Shown piece by piece: positions 46,851 to 54,522 of a stretch of DNA of 64,000 nt. A program made the translations under genes and the position numbers. Under the pieces are notes generated by a model that saw only the letters and a program-made list of their open reading frames with translations, was not told where the DNA came from and searched no databases. Positions within the stretch are counted from its first letter, which is position 1, and every line of letters begins with the position of its first letter. This DNA is from Furfurilactobacillus rossiae DSM 15814 (GTDB lineage Bacteria; Bacillota; Bacilli; Lactobacillales; Lactobacillaceae), in contig NZ_AUAW01000001.1 of assembly GCF_000428925.1 (NCBI RefSeq), positions 434,001 to 498,000 of the forward strand. The letters run 5' to 3'.

Positions 46851-47594
46851 TCAGGCGTTTTGCCCACCGTCAATTGTAAATTCAGCACCAGTAGCATACT
46901 TCGATTCATCAGAGCCTAGGAAAACACAGATATTAGCAATGTCTGACGGCTGGCCCATTTCTCCAATTGGAATTGTTTTAACAACAGAATCACGAACCTC
47001 ATCCGGAATAATTGCTGTGTCAACCCAACCTGGATGAACAGAATTGATTCGAACTTTCAGTCCTTCATGGGCTGCAGATAGAGCAGCCGCCTTGGTCAAC
47101 AACCGCGTGCCACCCTTACTTGAAGAGTAAGCAGCGGCCATTGGTAACCCACGAAGACCGGCGACTGAGGAAATGTTGATGATTGAACCTGCACCACCAT
47201 TCTTCTTCATCGCCTGAATACCGTATTTAACACCTAGGAAATTCCCGGTAAGGTTTACGTCGATCACTTGCTGCCACTCAGCTAATGATAAGTCTTCAAC
47301 AGGGCCATTCTTACCGCCAATACCGGCATTATTAACGACAATGTCAACTTTTCCGAAGTTATCTTCAGCCGCTGAGATAACTTTTTTCCAATCATCCTCT
47401 TTGGCCACATTTTGCTGAACAAACAAGCCTGCGTCACCTAATTTACTGGCAACCTTTTGTCCGCCATCAACATTATGATCTGCGGTAACAACAACTTTGG
47501 CCCCTTCTTTAACAAAGGCCTCCGCAATGGCTTGACCAATTCCTGCGGCGGCACCTGTAACAATGGCGACCTTACCTGATAAACGCTCTGACAT
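46851..47594 (-). CDS. Short-chain dehydrogenase/reductase, R-specific alcohol dehydrogenase type
   Basis: A 247-residue classical SDR. It has TGAAAGIG for cofactor binding, NNAG, the catalytic Ser in INISSVAG, Y-x-x-x-K in YSSSKGG, and a C-terminus [12 protein letters not shown]. It resembles the R-specific alcohol dehydrogenase of Lactobacillus brevis. After beta-2 it reads TADHN where that NADPH enzyme has TGRHS, so an Asp replaces the NADP-binding Arg and NAD(H) use is predicted. AGGAGG precedes the ATG. Single gene. Confidence 0.9.
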   Translation of the reverse strand: MSERLSGKVAIVTGAAAGIGQAIAEAFVKEGAKVVVTADHNVDGGQKVASKLGDAGLFVQQNVAKEDDWKKVISAAEDNFGKVDIVVNNAGIGGKNGPVEDLSLAEWQQVIDVNLTGNFLGVKYGIQAMKKNGGAGSIINISSVAGLRGLPMAAAYSSSKGGTRLLTKAAALSAAHEGLKVRINSVHPGWVDTAIIPDEVRDSVVKTIPIGEMGQPSDIANICVFLGSDESKYATGAEFTIDGGQNA

Positions 47595-47763
47595 AATCTT
47601 TCCTCCTAGTAATTGATAACATCATTCTATGCCCAGGTAAGGCAAAATGCACATTTTTGAACTTCAATACCACTTTCGCCACATTTCCAACCATTCACGC
47701 GCAAATCATTGTTTTTAAGCCGCTCGTTTAATAAGCTTAGTTCATCAAATAGAGGTGATTCAT

Positions 47764-48222
47764 ATGAAAGTCACATATAAACAAATTGATCAATCTGACA
47801 CTACTGTTGTCGTTTATGCCCGAGCACAAACGGACAGTGTCACTAACTTGATTGGCTACATTACCGAGTATAACGAAGGTGACAATCAAATCGTGATTCA
47901 CGAAAACGGTCGGATGAGCATTATTCAGATTTCAGAGATCATCACAGTTGAAGTTCAGAATAAGGACCTGACGATCACGACAACGAGCAATATTTTCCAT
48001 GTTCGTGGCGCCCTATCAAAAATGATGGAAAAACTCACACAACATTCTTTTGCCTTAGTCTCGCAGTCTGCGACCATCAACTTAAGGTACTTGGACTCAT
48101 TGGTAGCTTCTTTTTCTGGAACAATGACGGCACATTTAAAAAACGGTCAGCAAGTCGCTGTTTCTCGGCGGTTTGTCCCCTTATTACGCCAACGCATTAA
48201 AACATTGCAAACACAAAAGTAA
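47764..48222 (+). CDS. LytTR DNA-binding domain regulator
   Basis: A 152-residue protein with a C-terminal LytTR domain (about 45-150; RMSIIQISEIITVEVQNKDL, FALVSQSATINLRYLDSL, VSRRFVPLLRQRI) and a short N-terminal part without a receiver domain. Such stand-alone LytTR regulators pair with a DUF3021 membrane protein that controls them, as here 24 bp downstream. AGAGG precedes ATG 47764. Confidence 0.9.
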   Translation: MKVTYKQIDQSDTTVVVYARAQTDSVTNLIGYITEYNEGDNQIVIHENGRMSIIQISEIITVEVQNKDLTITTTSNIFHVRGALSKMMEKLTQHSFALVSQSATINLRYLDSLVASFSGTMTAHLKNGQQVAVSRRFVPLLRQRIKTLQTQK

Positions 48223-48245
48223 ATAACAGCTTTGGGGGTTATATC

Positions 48246-48641
48246 ATGGCACAAAAAATGACGAGTTTATTCAAAAGCTTTCTCACGTCTTTTTCAATTG
48301 GCAATTTTTTTATCGTCTTAAACCTATTGATTTCACGAATACCGCACATTCATCAATTGATTATTGAGGTTTGGATATTTTGTCTAAGCCTCACGTTTAT
48401 CAATCTACTACAGTGGTTGTCGATCAAACCAGTGATTAAATATGCGTTGATTATTGTGTTTACATCAATTATCTATCTGATCTTTGCCGGCATCTTTCAC
48501 TGGATGCCATTGACGACGGTTAGCATTTCACTCACATTCGTTGGCTTTGCCACTTGGTATATTGTGTCGTGGCTCGGATACTGGCTGTATTCGCGCTGGT
48601 TAGCTAATAGCGTGAATCACGACTTAAAAGCGCAACAGTGA
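48246..48641 (+). CDS. DUF3021 family membrane protein
   Basis: A 131-residue protein with four predicted membrane segments (starting near residues 15, 35, 62 and 92), the hallmark of DUF3021. The family is encoded next to LytTR regulators and is thought to hold or inhibit them at the membrane. GGGGG precedes the ATG, and 23 bp separate it from the LytTR gene. Confidence 0.85.
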   Translation: MAQKMTSLFKSFLTSFSIGNFFIVLNLLISRIPHIHQLIIEVWIFCLSLTFINLLQWLSIKPVIKYALIIVFTSIIYLIFAGIFHWMPLTTVSISLTFVGFATWYIVSWLGYWLYSRWLANSVNHDLKAQQ

Positions 48642-48780
48642 TTTTCTACCATAAAAAAGTTATTATCCGGCGTCAAATTTATAACGAATGGAGAATAACA
48701 GATGATTGCTTTTGAATGCCAACAGCATTAAATTAATAATATAATTAGTTTTATCAAAAAGCATGTCTGGAGGTCTGATC

Positions 48781-49044
48781 ATGTCAGAAAAAAATAATGC
48801 TGAAAAAGCTATTGATTCAACGCCAGCAGGAGCGGGTACCACTTTAGGAGCACAGCAAGGCGTACACGCAGAACATAATACAACCGTTCAGCTTATCGCA
48901 TTATGGATTGTTATTATCACATTGATTGGTGTATTGATTGCTGCTGTGTTCGGTGCTTTTGCAGTTATGAACATAATGTTGGGCCTAGCGGTGCTTAGCG
49001 GCATTGTTTACGGTTTAACCGAATGGCGATTCGGCAAAGGATAA
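48781..49044 (+). CDS. Small membrane protein, two segments, unknown
   Basis: An 87-residue protein. A polar N-terminus (about 40 residues) is followed by two hydrophobic segments (ALWIVIITLIGVLIAAVFGA and VMNIMLGLAVLSGIVYGL). TGGAGG lies 8 bases before ATG 48781. It has its own upstream -10-like region and a strong terminator. I do not recognise the family. It could be a target of the adjacent LytTR system; that is speculation. Confidence 0.65.
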   Translation: MSEKNNAEKAIDSTPAGAGTTLGAQQGVHAEHNTTVQLIALWIVIITLIGVLIAAVFGAFAVMNIMLGLAVLSGIVYGLTEWRFGKG

Positions 49045-49079
49045 GCTTATTTTTCAGCGTTTTGTTATTGACAACTATA

Positions 49080-49132
49080 AAAGGACACAGATCAAGCGAT
49101 TACAATAATCGTCATTTGATCTGTGTCCTTTT
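49080..49132. terminator. Bidirectional terminator between the small membrane gene and citG
   Basis: AAAGGACACAGATCAA pairs with TTGATCTGTGTCCTTT, with an inner CGATT/AATCG pairing. It is flanked by T-runs in both directions. Confidence 0.9.
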
Positions 49133-49144
49133 TAATTTTCAAAC

Positions 49145-50029
49145 TTAACAAAGTTGTCCCTCTAACAGGGCAAAGTAAATCGTTAAAATAAGCAGATCTG
49201 CCGAGCCACCGAGACTCAAATTACGTGACAAAAATATTTCGTTCAGCTGTTTTAAGAAAACTTGACCAGCTGATGTTCGACTGCCCCCCAATTCGAAATA
49301 ATGATTACTTTGAACGTGCATCCAATCAGTGATTTTTGCGTCACCAGCCCGCTTGATTAAATTTGAATCATCCGTATTGCCGGCAATGCGCATTAATGTA
49401 TCAAGCAAACGTTCCATCGTTGTTCCCTGACGTTGCCGTAAAAATGGCAATGCTAGTTCAACCACAGTTGGGAAACCCGCCTCCGCTTCACCACGAATAC
49501 CAGCCTTACCATACTTTAGAAATTGACGTTCACCGGCTGTTAGCGACGCTGGTGAAGTCGCCTTGATCTTTTTGAAGTCATTTTCAGTTAATCCTTGAAG
49601 CATTTGTTTGGTAATGGCAATAACTTCATTTGTCGCATATTTGTCATTAACAGTTAGTTGCTGTGCTGTCGCCGCAACTAATACGCCCAATGAAAAAATC
49701 GCACCTTTATGTGTGTTCACACCATTCGTCGTTTCAAACATCATCTGCTCGGCATGCTGTCCCAAACGTCGTAACTGACCGAACAGTTCAGGCAATTCAC
49801 CTTCAGTTTGTTCAAAACGCTGCCCGGCAAGCGCACATCTGTGCAAGTATTCCCGTAAACTGGTTGCACTATCAATGAAAGTAAACACCGTCATATCAGG
49901 ATGCGGACCAGCGGAAACGGGATCAACCAAGCCAGGCTTTGGATTCACAGCTACTTCATAAAGGAGCGCCCGTTCACCTACTTGTGAAAGTGTTGACGAC
50001 AACTGTTGGGCGCTCAAATCAAGTGTCAT
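49145..50029 (-). CDS. citG: Triphosphoribosyl-dephospho-CoA synthase CitG
   Basis: Makes the precursor of the citrate lyase prosthetic group, 2'-(5''-triphosphoribosyl)-3'-dephospho-CoA; 294 residues. Family motifs are EVAVNPKPGLVDPVSAGPH, the GVNTHKGAIFSLG block and GKAGIRGEAEAGFP. The start overlaps the citX stop by 4 bp. Its enzyme product is useful only with a citrate lyase (or malonate decarboxylase) acyl carrier protein, and none is encoded in this window. Confidence 0.95.
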   Translation of the reverse strand: MTLDLSAQQLSSTLSQVGERALLYEVAVNPKPGLVDPVSAGPHPDMTVFTFIDSATSLREYLHRCALAGQRFEQTEGELPELFGQLRRLGQHAEQMMFETTNGVNTHKGAIFSLGVLVAATAQQLTVNDKYATNEVIAITKQMLQGLTENDFKKIKATSPASLTAGERQFLKYGKAGIRGEAEAGFPTVVELALPFLRQRQGTTMERLLDTLMRIAGNTDDSNLIKRAGDAKITDWMHVQSNHYFELGGSRTSAGQVFLKQLNEIFLSRNLSLGGSADLLILTIYFALLEGQLC

Positions 50030-50586
50030 AGCAGCTGTCCTCCAAAGTAAGTCGTATACAGGTCGGCAATGTGGGCCTGCAATTCTGTCACGCTATGGCG
50101 ACGCGAACGAGCACAATCCTTAGCCGGCCGACCGCAAACTAAACAGGTTCGCGCCGGCAAACCAAAGTTAGTCCGCGATAACGCTCGCGCACCGCCGTCG
50201 CTGCCCATCAGTACATCGGCATCAAATAAGCGGCCAAGTGTAAACTCATCTTCAAACGAAACTGCCAATTTTTTGACCTGGTCAGCTTTCATATCAACGA
50301 CATAAAACGCTTCCGAGCCTGTTGGACGATTCCAATGTTCATCATCAATGATGACATATTGGTGTTGAGTCATCATGCTTCTCAACTGCGCGTCACCGGC
50401 TTTGAACAACTTTTCTAAAGCACTATTATTTTTAATTGGTCCGGGAATATTCATTTTTAAAGCCACCACTGTTCTCCCCGGATATTTAGCGATTAAACTT
50501 TGCTGAAGCGCCACACGCTCGTCTTTGTTTGCCAATACGTCATCGATTGTTTGGGGTTCACCAGTTGAAAATATATCTTCTGCCAC
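50026..50586 (-). CDS. citX: Holo-ACP synthase CitX (citrate lyase prosthetic group transferase)
   Basis: Transfers the CitG product to a serine of the citrate lyase acyl carrier protein; 186 residues. Recognised by NIPGPIKN, DVLMGSDGGARALSRTNFGL and the Cys-rich PARTCLVCGRPAKDCARSRRH. The start is a GTG 8 bases after GGAG. In L. plantarum-like operons citCDEF lie between the malic enzyme gene and citXG; here only 168 bp separate them. Confidence 0.94.
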   Translation of the reverse strand: MAEDIFSTGEPQTIDDVLANKDERVALQQSLIAKYPGRTVVALKMNIPGPIKNNSALEKLFKAGDAQLRSMMTQHQYVIIDDEHWNRPTGSEAFYVVDMKADQVKKLAVSFEDEFTLGRLFDADVLMGSDGGARALSRTNFGLPARTCLVCGRPAKDCARSRRHSVTELQAHIADLYTTYFGGQLL

Positions 50587-50675
50587 GACTTTCTCTCCGT
50601 TCCTCTTTAAATTACGGTTAACAGTTTACGCCTACCCATCATTTTTGTCTCGTTCGCCGATTAATACTTGTCAAT

Positions 50676-50720
50676 AACAAAAGACTGCCATCAGCGTTTT
50701 TTGCACCAATAGCGGTCTTT
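50676..50720 (-). terminator. Possible terminator between the malic enzyme gene and citX
   Basis: AAAGACCGC pairs with GCAGTCTTT on the minus strand (one G-U pair) around a 23-base loop. It would stop the malic enzyme transcript before citXG. The T-run is short. Confidence 0.4.
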
Positions 50721-50754
50721 AAATTTAATGCATCTTTTAACTTTAAAAAGCGAA

Positions 50755-51903
50755 TTATTTCGCAAAATCAACAACTGCCTTAGCAACTGTCTGAACAACC
50801 CCATCATCGAATACGCCTGGTACAATATGATCTGCTGTCGGATGTTCAACTAAGCTAGCGAGCGCCTTAGCCGTTGTTGCTTCTAAAACAAACGTGACGT
50901 GTTTAAGACCACTGGCCAGTAACCCCTTATATAATCCTGGAAAGACCAAAATGTTATTAACCTGGTTTGGATATTGACTAGAACCTGTCGCAATAACCGC
51001 TGCACCAGCCTCCTTAGCAACTGCTGGATCAATTTCAGGCACTGGATTGGCCAGGCCAAAAATAATCGGCTGATCGGCCATATTGCGCACATCATCACCG
51101 GTGAGCACGTTTGCATCAGATAATCCGACAAACACGTCTTGGCCCTTAATGCCCTCTTGCAATGTTGCACCAGTTGTTTGTGTGCCCAATTCTCGCGCCA
51201 AGCCACGCTGGAATTTGTTATAACGGTCATCATCAGGCGTAACGACACCATGAATGTCAGCTAGTGTAATGTGTTTCACACCAGCGGCAAACAACAAGCG
51301 AGCAACCGCAATCCCCGATGCACCGGCTCCGTTAATCAAAATGTGCAAATCGTTAAATGGTTTATTCACAACCTTGGCTGCGTTCAAAAGGCCGGCCATC
51401 ACTACAATAGCAGTTCCTTCTTGATCATCATGATAAACCGGAATGTTGAGTTCTTTGCTTAACCGATCTTCAATCTCAAAGCATCTTGGCGCTGCAATGT
51501 CCTCTAAATGAATACCTGCAAAACTGCCAGCAATATTTTTAATCGTGCTGACGAATTCATCAGTGGATACCTGAGCAACTGATAATGGCAAAGCGTTAAC
51601 ACCCGCTAAGTCTTTATATAGTAATGATTTACCTTCAATAACCGGTAGTGCACCGGCCGGACCAATATTGCCAAGACCCAAAACAGCCGAACCGTCAGAA
51701 ACCACGGCTACCAACTTGCCGCTTAACGTATAGTGATCTCGCAAACTTGGATCTTTAGCCAACATCTTTGAAATTGTAGCAACCCCTGGTGTGTACGCTT
51801 TGCCCAAATCCGATCGATTTTTAACAGCCATTTCAGATTCAATGCCAAGAACCCCATTATGTAAAGCATGTAACTTTAATACGTCATCTAATTGATCCGC
51901 CAT
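50755..51903 (-). CDS. NAD-dependent malic enzyme / oxaloacetate decarboxylase
   Basis: Decarboxylates malate to pyruvate (MaeE) or oxaloacetate to pyruvate (CitM); 382 residues, the short bacterial form. Typical blocks: AYTPGVA, SDGSAVLGLGNIGPAGALPV, HLEDIAAPRCFEIE, HDDQEGTA and the NAD-binding INGAGASGIAVARLL. A citrate operon position (citXG downstream) suggests oxaloacetate; the CitA/DcuS-type two-component system 2.6 kb away would suit malate (MaeKR-like). Sequence alone does not decide. AAGGAGCG precedes the ATG. Confidence 0.9.
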   Translation of the reverse strand: MADQLDDVLKLHALHNGVLGIESEMAVKNRSDLGKAYTPGVATISKMLAKDPSLRDHYTLSGKLVAVVSDGSAVLGLGNIGPAGALPVIEGKSLLYKDLAGVNALPLSVAQVSTDEFVSTIKNIAGSFAGIHLEDIAAPRCFEIEDRLSKELNIPVYHDDQEGTAIVVMAGLLNAAKVVNKPFNDLHILINGAGASGIAVARLLFAAGVKHITLADIHGVVTPDDDRYNKFQRGLARELGTQTTGATLQEGIKGQDVFVGLSDANVLTGDDVRNMADQPIIFGLANPVPEIDPAVAKEAGAAVIATGSSQYPNQVNNILVFPGLYKGLLASGLKHVTFVLEATTAKALASLVEHPTADHIVPGVFDDGVVQTVAKAVVDFAK

Positions 51904-51990
51904 GTGTGCGCTCCTTCATTTATTCTATTTCTAATATACACCGCTTTTAAAAAATATCAAAATTGATGGATTTTTTTGAAACATTTTAAC

Positions 51991-52014
51991 AGCCTTAAAA
52001 ACAGCAATAAGGCT
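51991..52014. promoter_or_regulatory. Inverted repeat between the malic enzyme and OsmC genes
   Basis: AGCCTTA and TAAGGCT are inverted with a 10-base spacer, about 90 bp before the malic enzyme start and 72 bp before the osmC-like start. It could be an operator for either divergent promoter. A TATAAT -10 for the OsmC gene lies at 52061-52066. Confidence 0.35.
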
Positions 52015-52085
52015 AATTGATTGTTGTTTTATTGGTCAGTCTGTAGAATGAAGCTGTTAATATAATTCGCTTGGAGGGTTACAAA

Positions 52086-52544
52086 ATGGAAAAAGACGCA
52101 CGACCACGGACAACATATCATACGACAATTGTTAACGAAGACGGTGTTTCTGGTCACACGTTTGCTCAAGGTAAGAACCGTGTCGATCTACAGATTCGGA
52201 ATACAAACGATGACACCAATGGAACTAATCCTGAACAACTACTCGGAATGGCCTTAGCCACCTGTTTGAACGCCACTTTTGAAGCCATTGAAAAACGTGA
52301 TGGTTACGAGCATCAAACAAAGGTACGAGTAGACGTTGATCAAGCTCATGATACGCACGGTCTTCAATTTTTTGTTGATGTGTATGTCTACATTCCAGAA
52401 TCAGAAGTGGACCGTAAAACCGCACAGGCGTGGTTTGATCTCGCCGAAAGTCGCTGCCCTGTGTCAAAATTGGTACGTGGCAGCGATAACGTCACCTTCA
52501 CGCTTGTCGATGCGTGGGATGATGGTGCAAGTACAGTTTTATAA
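52086..52544 (+). CDS. OsmC/Ohr family peroxiredoxin-like protein
   Basis: A 152-residue protein predicted to reduce organic hydroperoxides with two cysteines: one in MALATCLNATFEAI and one in ESRCPVSKLV. Also typical is GTNPEQLLGMALATCL. ATG 52086 is 8 bases after GGAGGG; an in-frame TTG lies within that site. Single gene with a strong terminator. Confidence 0.92.
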   Translation: MEKDARPRTTYHTTIVNEDGVSGHTFAQGKNRVDLQIRNTNDDTNGTNPEQLLGMALATCLNATFEAIEKRDGYEHQTKVRVDVDQAHDTHGLQFFVDVYVYIPESEVDRKTAQAWFDLAESRCPVSKLVRGSDNVTFTLVDAWDDGASTVL

Positions 52545-52576
52545 AAATTGCCAGCAACACCAGTATCACGCCATAT

Positions 52577-52614
52577 AAAAAAGCCAATCCTCAAGCCCGA
52601 GGATTGGCTTTTTT
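52577..52614. terminator. Bidirectional terminator after the OsmC gene
   Basis: A perfect 16-bp stem, AAAAAAGCCAATCCTC with its complement, around AAGCCC. Confidence 0.93.
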
Positions 52615-52671
52615 GGTCTACCATCTAAATTCTAAATACACAATATTTAACAATCTCACTCTTCATTGGAA

Positions 52672-52893
52672 CTAATAATTTGAACCAACCCAACCACAGT
52701 GCAAATGAATATAACACCGCTTGCCAGCCGCAAAATCTGCAGGAGATAATTCGAATTCAAAACCACAATTGTTCATGTGACGAATACGCATTGGCATCGT
52801 GGGATGACCAGTATATTCCGTTTTCCACTCGTAATCTTGCCCATCTGCTGCTTCTGCAAGTACCTGTTCGGCGTAATTTAACGTTTTCTCCAT
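52672..52893 (-). CDS. Small conserved-looking protein, unknown
   Basis: A 73-residue soluble protein. The second half has NNCGFEFELSPADFAAGKRC and IHLHCGWVG, with three Cys and several His that could bind a metal. GGGAGG lies about 10 bases before the ATG. I cannot name a family with confidence. It is monocistronic between two convergent or same-strand neighbours. Confidence 0.6.
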   Translation of the reverse strand: MEKTLNYAEQVLAEAADGQDYEWKTEYTGHPTMPMRIRHMNNCGFEFELSPADFAAGKRCYIHLHCGWVGSNY

Positions 52894-53018
52894 TGTTAAC
52901 TTGCCTCCCTTTAAATAATGCGAACTATTTTTTCTTGCTCATAATATCACATAATTCAAACCTATCCAAATAACTCGCTCAACTTAAGGAATCTCATATG
53001 GCTTTATGTGTCGAAGAA

Positions 53019-53810
53019 TCACACATGCGGCAGGTTTTTCAAAAAGCTCAACAATGCCGCATTGGTTGCCGCACTTTGTTCTGCCATTAAGATATGACCA
53101 GCATTTGGAATAACAACTGACTGACCATGTGCAGCCATCTTAGCAGTTACACTGGCAAATTCAGGGTTAAAGTACGGCGATTTGCCCCCCGCCATCACTA
53201 AAAATGGCACGTTTATCTGACGAATCACATCGCGCCAATCTGCAAAAGCATGATCAAACAAAAATGGTTCATTGAGTGCTGCATCGTATGGAGACGTGGC
53301 AGCCACAGCCGTTACAAGTTGATACGTATCATCGTCAATATGCTTGAATGTGGACGGTCCCAATGGCATTCGGAAGAAGTCCGGAAACTCTGCCCAGGTC
53401 ACATCTTTAAAACCAAATTTCCATTCCGCATCATTGATCATTTTCGGGCTTTGATCTAAATCAATCACCGCAGTGACGTTTGCATCTCCAAATAATGACA
53501 AATAAGCAAAAATAGTCGCTGCGCCCATCGAGTTCCCCAGCAGGATAGGCTTTACAAGGTGCAATTTATCGATCATTTCCGCAAGATCCATACCGTGGCG
53601 ACTAATTCTTAATCCTTTGCCAGTATGTTCCGAAGCGCCTTGATTGCGGGCGTCCACATTGATGACGCGATAGCCGGCTGAAATTAGTGCCGAAACCTGC
53701 GCGTGCCAAATTTCTTTTGCACCACCAAGGCCAGTCAGAATAACAACTGGCTGTCCTTCGCCCTCATCCGTATAATCCAATCTGACGTGATCACTTGTGG
53801 TTATTATCAT
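53019..53810 (-). CDS. Alpha/beta hydrolase
   Basis: A 263-residue alpha/beta hydrolase. Oxyanion region LTGLGGAKEIW, nucleophile elbow GNSMGAAT (catalytic Ser), an Asp candidate in the ADWRDVIRQI to FLVMAGGKSPYF region, and catalytic His in PNAGHILMAEQ. It resembles esterases and the 3-oxoadipate-lactonase-like group; the substrate is unknown. GGGGAGG precedes the ATG. No signal peptide. Confidence 0.9.
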   Translation of the reverse strand: MIITTSDHVRLDYTDEGEGQPVVILTGLGGAKEIWHAQVSALISAGYRVINVDARNQGASEHTGKGLRISRHGMDLAEMIDKLHLVKPILLGNSMGAATIFAYLSLFGDANVTAVIDLDQSPKMINDAEWKFGFKDVTWAEFPDFFRMPLGPSTFKHIDDDTYQLVTAVAATSPYDAALNEPFLFDHAFADWRDVIRQINVPFLVMAGGKSPYFNPEFASVTAKMAAHGQSVVIPNAGHILMAEQSAATNAALLSFLKNLPHV

Positions 53811-53903
53811 GTCTGCCTCCCCAGTGCCTTTATTGTCATTAGCATATCACATTCCCCCCTAAATCCCCGTGTTTAAAATAATCAATCATTCCTCGACAAT
53901 TAA

Positions 53904-53937
53904 AAAAAGGCCAACCCCGACAAGCGACATTGACCTT
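53904..53937 (-). terminator. Terminator of the thioredoxin gene
   Basis: AAGGTCAA pairs with TTGGCCTT (one G-U pair), with an inner GTCG/TCGG pairing, and is followed by seven Ts, about 28 bp after the stop. Confidence 0.75.
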
Positions 53938-53965
53938 AATCGTTACTGTTCAATTCTGGACACGC

Positions 53966-54301
53966 TTATGCCGGCTGTCCTTCTAACTTATCAATAAAGC
54001 TTTCAACTTCTTGACGGGTCTTCCGATCAGCGTTAGCGAAGCGACCGATTTCCTTACCATTTTCAAACGCAACAAAGCTTGGAATGCCCATTACGCCCAG
54101 CTCTTGAGCGAAGTCGATATTTGCATCGCGATCCACGTGAACCCATTGATATTGATCGTACTTGGATTCAATTTGCGGCATCACTGGTTTAATAAAAGCA
54201 CAGTCGGGGCACCAAGTGGCACTAAAGAATAACATCACTTTGCCGTCTTTTTTAATAATATCGTCTAATTGTGCATTACTTAAATCTGTCATTGGTGTCA
54301 T
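53966..54301 (-). CDS. Thioredoxin family protein
   Basis: A 111-residue thioredoxin fold with active site ATWCPDCAFIKP (WCPDC instead of WCGPC) and the cis-Pro in MGIPSFVAFENG. Such variants with CPDC act as low-potential reductants in lactobacilli. AGGAGG lies 7 bases before the ATG at 54301. Single gene, divergent from the sensor kinase. Confidence 0.9.
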   Translation of the reverse strand: MTPMTDLSNAQLDDIIKKDGKVMLFFSATWCPDCAFIKPVMPQIESKYDQYQWVHVDRDANIDFAQELGVMGIPSFVAFENGKEIGRFANADRKTRQEVESFIDKLEGQPA

Positions 54302-54522
54302 TAAAAAGCCTCCTAGATCCTGACATGGTCATTAGTAATCAAGTCGAGATCTTCTTTAAAAGTTACTTACTATTTTATAGTGTTTCTCAAAAAAGTCAAC
54401 AATTGTTTGTTTGGAATAAACGTTCAATACCGTCAATTATTTTACATTCGGATGACTTAACGGGCTAGCACACCTGTATAATTATAGTATCAAGCTATTT
54501 TAAATGGAGTCAATCAATCATC

